From contig CAMLSF010000009.1 in NCBI GenBank assembly GCA_946482615.1, positions 1-44,179 of the forward strand: a stretch of 44,179 nt of DNA. Reading direction: 5' to 3'. This document shows positions 16,973 to 23,883 of the stretch, piece by piece. Position 1 is the stretch's first letter. The number at the start of each line of letters is the position of its first letter. The notes beneath the pieces are model-generated. The model worked only from the letters and a program-made list of their open reading frames with translations. It had not been told where the DNA came from and searched no databases. A program made the position numbers and the translations under genes. Source of the stretch: an uncultured Chromatiaceae bacterium (GTDB taxonomy: Bacteria; Pseudomonadota; Gammaproteobacteria; Enterobacterales; Alteromonadaceae).

Positions 16973-19219
16973 ATGCAAAAGCCTGCTGTGCGACCACAAG
17001 AAATTTATCTGGATAACAATGCGACTACGCCTGTATTGGCCTGTGCTGCTGATGCAGCACAACATACGATGCAACAGTGTTTTGGTAATCCAAGCAGCAG
17101 CCACAGCACAGGCATTAAAGCCAAAGTGGAACTGGAAAACACCAGGCAGTTGGCGCGTCAGCTGATAGGGGCGGGCTCTGGTGATATTGTGTTTACGTCA
17201 GGCGCCACTGAAGGCATTCAAAGTTCCATTTTCTCCGCTTTGTTGCACGCCCGTTTGTCCGGAAAAACGGGTCCGGCTTTTAGCTTGTTGTACGGTGCTA
17301 CTGAACACAAAGCCGTACCTCAGAGCCTGGAACACTGGAATCAGGTTTTGCAGCTGGGGGCGAGCATCAAAGCTATTCCTGTGGATCAACATGGTCTGCT
17401 GGATTTTGATTTTATCCGTGCTGAACTGCCGGATACATTACTGATTTGCACTATGGCGGCGAATAATGAAACTGGTGTAAAGCAGGATTTAGCGGCTTTA
17501 CAGCAACTGATCCGGGGTGTTGCACCTGCGGTACTGTGGATGGTGGACTGTGTGCAGGCGCTTGGCAAAATGGCCTTGCAGCTGGAACAAATGAGCATAG
17601 ACTACGCGCCATTTAGTGGTCATAAGCTGTATGCACCCAAAGGTATAGGCTTTTTATATGTGCGTAAAGGCGCGCCCTATCAGCCGTTGCTGGCAGGCGG
17701 CGGCCAGGAAAGTGGTTTACGCTCAGGCACTGAAAACTTGCCCGGTATTGCCGCATTACAGGCGATTTTCCAGCAGTTGGCATTAAAGACAGGTTCAGTA
17801 TTCCAACCAGAACAACAACTCTGGGCCTACCGTGAGCAACTGTTGTCTGCTTTGCGTCAGGTGTTTCCTGATTTAGTGCTCAATAGCGACCAACCTTATG
17901 TAGTGCCAACTACTATTAACTTCTCTGTACCGGGTTTTGCCAGCAAAGACATTATGGATTTGTTTGACGCCGCCGGTATTCGTGTCAGCTCAGGGTCTGC
18001 CTGCAGCTCTAAAATACCAACCAGTTTTGTGCTCAATGCCATGGGGTTGCCGTTATGGCGCAGCCAGGGCGCGATCCGTTTATCTTTTGGTCCTGCAATG
18101 ACTACAGCTGAATGTCAGCAGGCTTGTGATGCTATTCTGGCGCTTAAAACTGTGGTGAATTCCTGTTGTCTGGTCTTAAGTGACGCCAGCAGCACAGAAC
18201 TGCAGCCCGTCTCTGGTTTAGTGCAGTTAAAACATGAAGATTTATGTAGTTATTTGCTGGTTTCTGCAAATACCGCAGAAGTGATCATTATTGATGCAGT
18301 GCTGCCGCTGGCGACCCGTATTGCGCAGTTAGTGCAGGGCCACCAGTTTAAAGTCCGGGCTATTCTGGACACTCATTTGCATAAAGATCATCCCTCAGCA
18401 CGGCCTGAGCTGGTGACTTTATTGGCTGATTTATTAGACCCGGTCCAGACGGACTTATTAGGCTGGCCTGTGGCACAAGCTCTGCTACAGATGGGCGCCT
18501 ATCAGCTGGAAACTCTGGCGACTCCGGGGCACAGCCCTGAAGCTGTGACTATTCTGGTTAAACAAGGCCAACAGCAAAAATTCGCTTTTACCGGTGATTT
18601 TATTTTACCTGGTGGCACAGGGCGACTTGATTTACCTGGTGGTGACAGCAAAGCCTTTCGTCAGAGCTTACGACTGTTAAATCAGCATCTTGAACGGCAG
18701 ACGTTGTTGTTATCCAGCCATGATTATGCCCAGCGTTTTTTCACCCGCCGGGATTTAATGCTGCAGGAGCAGCCAGCATTACAACAAGTGCTGGCGACAG
18801 AAGATGCGCCAGAGCTATGGTTAAGCGAATTGCAACGTCAGACCGAATGGCTGCAACAACAGGCTGGTCATTTTTGTGGGGTGGTGGAGGTTTGTGTTTC
18901 AGATGCCACTGCTGTCATCAATAAAGATCAAATTGCAAACCTGATCCAAAAGTACCCCAGTTTACAAATCTGGGATGTGCGTGAACCTCATGAACAGGCC
19001 GCCGGTGCTTTGTCTGTGTATTTGCCTGACTTAGTTTGTAAGGAAGTGCCTTTGTCTGCACTGGTGCAGCAAGTTGCAGAACAGCAGAAGGCTGAACCTC
19101 AGGCTGTGTTGCTGGTGTGCCGTTCAGGTAATCGCAGTTTATTGGCGGCCAAGGTGCTGAACAGGGCGGGCTTTGAGTTGGTGTTTAACTTAAAAGGTGG
19201 GGTCGCGCTTTTAGCTTAA
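16973..19219 (+). CDS. Three-domain fusion: IscS-type cysteine desulfurase, MBL-fold persulfide-dioxygenase-like domain, rhodanese
   Basis: This 748-residue protein joins three sulfur-handling modules. Residues about 8-395 are a class V aminotransferase-fold cysteine desulfurase, with PLP lysine Lys218 in SGHKLYAPKG and the persulfide cysteine Cys344 in SSGSACSS. Residues about 410-600 are a metallo-beta-lactamase fold with the full metal set: HLHKDH at 468-473, His520 in TPGHS, Asp542 in FTGDF and His583. The GTGRLDLPGG stretch is typical of ETHE1/persulfide dioxygenases. Residues about 645-748 are a rhodanese with Cys716 in the CRSGNR loop. All three active sites look intact. A plausible role is to take sulfur from cysteine as persulfide and then oxidise or transfer it within one chain. 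Fusions of the last two domains are known in persulfide metabolism. The N-terminal desulfurase is the unusual part. The gene stands alone behind inverted repeats. Confidence 0.92.
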   Translation: MQKPAVRPQEIYLDNNATTPVLACAADAAQHTMQQCFGNPSSSHSTGIKAKVELENTRQLARQLIGAGSGDIVFTSGATEGIQSSIFSALLHARLSGKTGPAFSLLYGATEHKAVPQSLEHWNQVLQLGASIKAIPVDQHGLLDFDFIRAELPDTLLICTMAANNETGVKQDLAALQQLIRGVAPAVLWMVDCVQALGKMALQLEQMSIDYAPFSGHKLYAPKGIGFLYVRKGAPYQPLLAGGGQESGLRSGTENLPGIAALQAIFQQLALKTGSVFQPEQQLWAYREQLLSALRQVFPDLVLNSDQPYVVPTTINFSVPGFASKDIMDLFDAAGIRVSSGSACSSKIPTSFVLNAMGLPLWRSQGAIRLSFGPAMTTAECQQACDAILALKTVVNSCCLVLSDASSTELQPVSGLVQLKHEDLCSYLLVSANTAEVIIIDAVLPLATRIAQLVQGHQFKVRAILDTHLHKDHPSARPELVTLLADLLDPVQTDLLGWPVAQALLQMGAYQLETLATPGHSPEAVTILVKQGQQQKFAFTGDFILPGGTGRLDLPGGDSKAFRQSLRLLNQHLERQTLLLSSHDYAQRFFTRRDLMLQEQPALQQVLATEDAPELWLSELQRQTEWLQQQAGHFCGVVEVCVSDATAVINKDQIANLIQKYPSLQIWDVREPHEQAAGALSVYLPDLVCKEVPLSALVQQVAEQQKAEPQAVLLVCRSGNRSLLAAKVLNRAGFELVFNLKGGVALLA

Positions 19220-19254
19220 ACCAATACTCTTGGTATTCGCTTCGACAGATAGAC

Positions 19255-19275
19255 GGGCGACCATAAAGGTCGCCC
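19255..19275. terminator. Hairpin between the converging fusion and anti-sigma genes
   Basis: GGGCGACC (19255-19262) pairs perfectly with GGTCGCCC (19268-19275) around ATAAA. Neither side has a T tract, so termination activity is uncertain. Its position between two converging genes suggests a shared transcript end. Confidence 0.5.
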
Positions 19276-19292
19276 CTATAGTCTGTATTTGT

Positions 19293-19961
19293 TTAATAAA
19301 ACAGATGCTGCAATGGGTTTAATAAGCGGGTTAAGCCTTTTTTAAACTTCAGTGGCGCTGTTAAGACCGACAAACACAAACAATCTTCGCTCATGGTGCG
19401 TGGGGTGTGAGTGTGATCCGGTGTATTAATCAGTAAATCACCTTCACCGTAACAGCCTGCTTCATCATAAATTTTACCTTTCAGTACTAAAGTAATTTCC
19501 AGACCCAAGTGAGTATGCTGTGGCACTTCGCTGTCTTTGCGAATATAAAGCAAAGACACATTATGCTGATCTTCTCCGGCCAGTTTCGCAGTGCTGATCC
19601 CACCCAGACTGAACCATTTTAGCTTGTTTTGCAGCAGAGGTTTTAATGAGGCCGGCACTAATATTTCACTGTTTTGAATGTGCAGCGTAAAAGGTTGACG
19701 ACGTTCAGTTTTTACCGGCACTTCAGGCTGAGCTGTAATGAAATCCAGCATTTGCTGCCAGTCTGTATCTACAGCTTGTGCTGCTGCTATATTGGCTAAG
19801 GCGGCACCGGCTTCAGCTTCCAAATCCATTTTTATCCGCTGACAATGAGGGCATAGATCCAGATGTGCTGCTATGGCCAGACTTAATTCCGGCGCCAGGC
19901 TGGCTTCAATATACTGTTCCAGCAATTCCAGCGCCGGGTGGTGTTTAACTGCGTGGATCAT
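19293..19961 (-). CDS. ChrR-type zinc/cupin anti-sigma factor
   Basis: A 222-residue anti-sigma factor of the ChrR family. The N-terminal zinc-binding anti-sigma domain shows paired His at 7-8 and an HxxxCxxC motif (AAHLDLCPHC, about residues 31-40). The C-terminal half is a cupin with HTHLGLE and a later HTH, matching the metal ligands of Rhodobacter ChrR. By family precedent it holds its sigma factor inactive until singlet oxygen or organic peroxide releases it. The frame extends to TTG 19964, but ATG 19961 has GAGAGG six bases upstream. It overlaps the sigma gene by 17 bp, which indicates coupled translation. Confidence 0.88.
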   Translation of the reverse strand: MIHAVKHHPALELLEQYIEASLAPELSLAIAAHLDLCPHCQRIKMDLEAEAGAALANIAAAQAVDTDWQQMLDFITAQPEVPVKTERRQPFTLHIQNSEILVPASLKPLLQNKLKWFSLGGISTAKLAGEDQHNVSLLYIRKDSEVPQHTHLGLEITLVLKGKIYDEAGCYGEGDLLINTPDHTHTPRTMSEDCLCLSVLTAPLKFKKGLTRLLNPLQHLFY

Positions 19962-20526
19962 CAATGGCCTCTCTTAATCTGTCCAGCGCCAAACGAATAC
20001 GGGATTTGACTGTACCCAGCGGTATACACAGTTCTTCCGATACTTCCTGGTGCGATTTGTCTTCTAAGTACACCTTTTCCATTACGTCACGTTGTGCCGG
20101 AGGTAAGGTAGCAAAATGGGGGGCGACTTTCTCCGCCAGTAACCATAAATCCCACTCGTTACTGTCACTTCCTTCCTGTTCAGGGTAATCCCCGTCAAAA
20201 AACAAGTCGTCCGCACTCAGCTCGTCTTTACGGCTCTGTTTTTTTCGCAACATATCGAAACGGACGTTGCGGGCTATAGTAAATATCCAGGTAGAGGCAC
20301 AGCCTCGGCTGGCGTCAAATAATCTGGCTTTTTGCCAGACATTCAGCATGGTGTCTTGCACCATTTCCATGGCTTGTTGTTCGTTGCCAAACATTTTCAG
20401 ACCAAAAGCCTTTAGCCGTGGCGCAAAATAGCTAAATAGCTGCGAGTAGGCCTGTTTATCGCGGTCTACTGCAATAAAAGTTAAAACCTGTTCCCACTGT
20501 GCATTGTCTTGTGGTTGAACTGACAT
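19945..20526 (-). CDS. ECF sigma factor partnered with ChrR (RpoE/ECF11-like)
   Basis: An extracytoplasmic-function sigma-70 factor. Region 2 includes the segment around EMVQDTMLNVWQKA and STWIFTIARNVRFDMLRKK. Region 4 carries LPPAQRDVMEKVYLE and a helix-turn-helix with IPLGTVKSRIRLALDRLR. Its tail overlaps the ChrR-like anti-sigma gene, the usual sigma/anti-sigma operon order. The open frame reaches ATG 20595. I prefer ATG 20526, which gives 193 residues, has AAGGA just upstream, and starts where family members start. It is transcribed away from azoR. The promoter of the pair, probably self-activated, could not be placed with confidence. Confidence 0.88.
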   Translation of the reverse strand: MSVQPQDNAQWEQVLTFIAVDRDKQAYSQLFSYFAPRLKAFGLKMFGNEQQAMEMVQDTMLNVWQKARLFDASRGCASTWIFTIARNVRFDMLRKKQSRKDELSADDLFFDGDYPEQEGSDSNEWDLWLLAEKVAPHFATLPPAQRDVMEKVYLEDKSHQEVSEELCIPLGTVKSRIRLALDRLREAIDDPRS

Positions 20527-20758
20527 AGATCCTTGACTACCGGGTCTCTGATATGTGCTTACATCATGCCTATGAACTGATGTTGGATCCAACATTATTC
20601 CAATCCTGCCTATACCCTTTGTTCGATGTTTAGTTTTACGCTGCAGTTCTGATTTTAGATTGGTTTAAAAAATAGAAAGGTTTGTTTGATTTATTCTAAT
20701 TTTTTATCTAAAAAATTAAAGTTATTCTGTCATTACTAACTCGACAGGAGAAACTACC

Positions 20759-21364
20759 ATGGCACATGTATTAGTAATTAATAGTTCTTTAAGCGGCGAC
20801 AAAGGTCAATCGACCCAGTTAAGCCAACAGTTTTTAGCTTCTTTACCAGCAGGTTTCACTACTGAAACTCTGGATCTGGTGCAGGACAGCTACCCACATT
20901 TAACTATGGCGGAAATTGGTGCCTGGATGACTCCGGAGTCCGACCGCTCTGACGAGCAAAAAGCTTTAGCTGCATTGTCAGACGACGCCATAGCTCAAAT
21001 TCAAAAGGCGGACGCTATTGTGATTGGCGTTCCTATGTACAACTTCGGTGTTCCAAGCCAGTTAAAAGCTTATTTTGACCGCCTGGCCCGTGCTGGTATC
21101 ACCTTTAAATACACTGAAACAGGCCCTGTAGGTCTGTTACAAGACAAGCCAGTGTTTATTTTTGCAACCCGCGGTGGTTTATATCAGGGCACACCAATGG
21201 ACTCACAAACTCCGTTTGTCAGTGCTTTTCTGAATTTTATTGGTTTGAAAGATTTAAACTTCATCTACGCTGAAGGCTTAAACATGGGACCTGAAAGCGC
21301 AGAAAAAGCTTTAACTGCTGCAAAAGCCCGTATTGCTGAGCTGGCACCAGCTGTTGCAGCTTAA
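20759..21364 (+). CDS. azoR: FMN-dependent NADH:quinone oxidoreductase / azoreductase AzoR
   Basis: A 201-residue flavodoxin-fold enzyme that reduces quinones and azo compounds with NADH and protects against thiol and quinone stress. The N-terminal INSSLSGDKGQS forms the FMN phosphate site, PMYNFGVPSQLKAYFDR is the family signature, and FKYTETGPVGLL and ATRGGLY follow. AGGAG lies ten bases before the ATG. It is divergent from the ECF sigma gene, with a 163-bp A/T-rich gap to its first possible start (232 bp to the preferred one), and ends at its own terminator. Control by the neighbouring sigma factor is possible but not shown. Confidence 0.94.
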   Translation: MAHVLVINSSLSGDKGQSTQLSQQFLASLPAGFTTETLDLVQDSYPHLTMAEIGAWMTPESDRSDEQKALAALSDDAIAQIQKADAIVIGVPMYNFGVPSQLKAYFDRLARAGITFKYTETGPVGLLQDKPVFIFATRGGLYQGTPMDSQTPFVSAFLNFIGLKDLNFIYAEGLNMGPESAEKALTAAKARIAELAPAVAA

Positions 21365-21414
21365 TCGCATACTCTGAGTTTTTCCCGGAAGGGATCCTCC
21401 TTCCTGCAAGCTTT

Positions 21415-21442
21415 GGCCACTTAAATCAAGTGGCCTTTTTTT
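21415..21442 (+). terminator. Intrinsic terminator after azoR
   Basis: GGCCACTT (21415-21422) pairs with AAGTGGCC (21428-21435) around AAATC and is followed by seven T. Confidence 0.92.
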
Positions 21443-21531
21443 AAATTCTAACTTTTCTGCTGATATTTGAAGACTTTATACACTTAGAGTTTGGTATCTG
21501 CTCTGCCTCTGAATTATGCTAGGTGAAACTT

Positions 21532-23712
21532 ATGCCTCAGGGAGAGCAAACTTTGGCAACTATTCAGTCTCAACATAAATGGCGTTTTTTCCGCTCCGGT
21601 GGTTTTGATCAGGTGGCTTTAGACTCTGCAGCGGACTTGCTGCATCTGCATGAACTGGATCCAAAACTCTGGACAGTACTGAATTGTCCTACCACAGGAC
21701 TTGAATTTGACAGCCGCACAGCTGCTTTATTGGATTTAGATGGCGACGGTCAAATCCGGATACCGGAAATACTGGCCGCTGTGCGCTGGAGCTGCGAGCG
21801 TCTTCAGGATGCAGACATTCTGTTTAAAGCTCCGGGTTTACCACTGGCCGCTATTGCGGATCAGGACGCTGAGGGGGCAAATCTCAAGGCCGCAGCGCTC
21901 AAAGTGCTGGAAATTGCTGGTAAAACCGAAGCTGATGCTCTGCAGGTTGCTGATCTGGCCGATATGACACTGCTGTTTTCTCCGCAACATTTTAATGGTG
22001 ACGGTGTAGTGACGGCGGAATTAACCTCTGATCCTGAACTTGTGCAACTGATCACTGAGATTATTCAGACTCAGGGCGCACAGCCGGACCGCAGTGGCGC
22101 TGAAGGGATCCACAGTGAGAGTCTGGAAGCTTTTTATCAGCAAGCTGCAGCTCTGGTGGAGTGGTATGCGGCAGGGGGCTCTGACGATCCGTTGTTTTGT
22201 CCATTAGGGGATAAAACAGCAGAGGCTGTAGCTGCATTTGAGGCGGTAAAAGCCAAAGTGGATGATTTTTTTGTCCGCTGTCAGTTGGCCGCTTTTGACC
22301 AAAGAGCTGCGGATGCGCTGAATCCTGCAGTGACTGTGTATGAGGTGTTAAGCAACAAAGCCATCAGCAGTGCCGATGCGGATGTTGCCGCCTTGCCATT
22401 AGCTGCTGTTGCAGCTGACTCTGCTTTACCTTTGGCCGAAGGTATAAATCCTGCCTGGACCAGCGCTATTACAAGTTTTAAACAACTGGTGGTAGAACCT
22501 TTATTGGGGGCAAAAGGCAAACATAAAGCAGGACATTTAACGGCTGAGCAGTGGCAGCAGATTTGTCAGCAGTTAGAACCATGGCGCTTATGGCTGGCAG
22601 CAAAACCAGAGACCAGTGTGCACCAACTGGATCTTGATCGGTTAAAAGCTATCGTCAGCGGTGATGGCAAAACACGGCTGGAAGCATTGATCGCCCAGGA
22701 TTTGGCTGCTTCCACTTTCGCTGAAAATGTAGATGCAGTGGAACGGCTGGTGCGCTATCAGCGCGATTTAGTCACTTTGCTGCGCAACTTTGTCTCCTTA
22801 AGCGATTTTTATCAAAGCAAACACAAAGCTATTTTTCAGATCGGTACTTTGTATTTGGATCAACGCAGTTGCGAGCTGGTGTTGAAAGTCTCTGATATGG
22901 CACGTCATGCCACCATGGCGCCTTTTAGTGGCTGTTATCTGGTGTATTGCAGCTGTGAGCGGCAAGGGGAAGCGCCACTGCAGATAGTCGCTGCTTTAAC
23001 AGGGGGTGACGTGGACGAGTTGATGGTGCCTGGCCGTAACGGCGTGTTTTACGACAGACAAGGCCGTGACTGGCGCGCTATGGTGACCAAAGTGGTGGTG
23101 CAGCCTGTCAGTATAGGTCAGGCCTTCTGGTCTCCATACAAAAGAGTGGCGGCTTTTATTGAAGCCCAGTTGCAAAAGTTTGCAGCATCCAGAGATAAAG
23201 AGATTGAAGCCAAAACCACAACGGGCGTTGCTACCGTAGCTGTTGCACCAACACCAGCGGCTCCTGCCACAGCTCCTACTGTTGTTGCAGGTTTTGATAT
23301 CGCCAAATTTGCCGGTATTTTTGCGGCAATGGGCCTGGCTGTCGGGGCTATAGGTACTGCTTTGGCTGCTGTGATGTCCGGATTGTTTTCGCTGTTATGG
23401 TGGCAAATTCCGCTGGTGATCATAGGGGTTTTACTATTAATTTCTGGTCCTTCGATGCTGATGGCGTTTTTAACCTTAAGACGTCGTAATCTGGGGCCGC
23501 TGCTCGATGCCAATGGCTGGGCTGTGAACACCAGGGCTAAAATTAACGTGCCTTTTGGTGCTGCTTTAACAGGTTTAGCCCGCTTACCCGCGGGAGCTAA
23601 ACGCAGTTTAACTGATCCTTTTGCCGAGAAAAAACGGCCCTGGGGCAGCCTATTACTGCTGTTGTTTGTGGTTATAGGTGCTGCGTTATTTTGGTGGTTC
23701 AGGCTGAACTGA
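21532..23712 (+). CDS. Large membrane-anchored protein with an EF-hand-like loop, function unknown
   Basis: A 726-residue protein that I do not assign to a named family. Near the N-terminus a KWRFFRSGGFDQV block precedes a loop, DLDGDGQIRIPE at about residues 68-79. The loop fits the 12-position calcium-binding EF-hand pattern (Asp at 1, 3 and 5, Gly at 6, Ile at 8, Glu at 12). A second, degenerate GDG loop lies near 165. The middle is helical and Ala-rich. Around 565-595 there is a low-complexity Ala/Pro/Thr/Val linker, then two close membrane helices (about 600-655), a basic turn and a last helix at the C-terminus ending WWFRLN. There is no signal peptide, so the large domain is probably cytoplasmic. 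I preferred ATG 21532 over GTG 21523 because AGGTGA lies just upstream. A terminator follows. The gene is monocistronic. Confidence 0.82.
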   Translation: MPQGEQTLATIQSQHKWRFFRSGGFDQVALDSAADLLHLHELDPKLWTVLNCPTTGLEFDSRTAALLDLDGDGQIRIPEILAAVRWSCERLQDADILFKAPGLPLAAIADQDAEGANLKAAALKVLEIAGKTEADALQVADLADMTLLFSPQHFNGDGVVTAELTSDPELVQLITEIIQTQGAQPDRSGAEGIHSESLEAFYQQAAALVEWYAAGGSDDPLFCPLGDKTAEAVAAFEAVKAKVDDFFVRCQLAAFDQRAADALNPAVTVYEVLSNKAISSADADVAALPLAAVAADSALPLAEGINPAWTSAITSFKQLVVEPLLGAKGKHKAGHLTAEQWQQICQQLEPWRLWLAAKPETSVHQLDLDRLKAIVSGDGKTRLEALIAQDLAASTFAENVDAVERLVRYQRDLVTLLRNFVSLSDFYQSKHKAIFQIGTLYLDQRSCELVLKVSDMARHATMAPFSGCYLVYCSCERQGEAPLQIVAALTGGDVDELMVPGRNGVFYDRQGRDWRAMVTKVVVQPVSIGQAFWSPYKRVAAFIEAQLQKFAASRDKEIEAKTTTGVATVAVAPTPAAPATAPTVVAGFDIAKFAGIFAAMGLAVGAIGTALAAVMSGLFSLLWWQIPLVIIGVLLLISGPSMLMAFLTLRRRNLGPLLDANGWAVNTRAKINVPFGAALTGLARLPAGAKRSLTDPFAEKKRPWGSLLLLLFVVIGAALFWWFRLN

Positions 23713-23726
23713 CCCTTGTATTAAAC

Positions 23727-23757
23727 CAGCCTGCGAAGTCCGTTCGCAGGCTGTTTT
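23727..23757 (+). terminator. Intrinsic terminator after the EF-hand-like membrane protein gene
   Basis: CAGCCTGCGAA (23727-23737) pairs perfectly with TTCGCAGGCTG (23743-23753) around GTCCG and is followed by TTTT. Confidence 0.88.
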
Positions 23758-23883
23758 GCTCTTGCTTTGACTCCACTTATCGCCTGCCAGCCACCGTTAA
23801 ACCTAAGCTGTGATCAGCACACTTGGTCTTTTACTGATTTCTTTGTATAAAGAGCGGACAACCACCACTAAAAAAGAACATCA

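Noticed and set aside
20581..20594. Perfect 14-bp palindrome TGTTGGATCCAACA at the upstream end of the sigma factor frame
   Set aside because: A few perfect palindromes of this length are expected by chance in 44 kb, so it is not strong evidence for an operator on its own.
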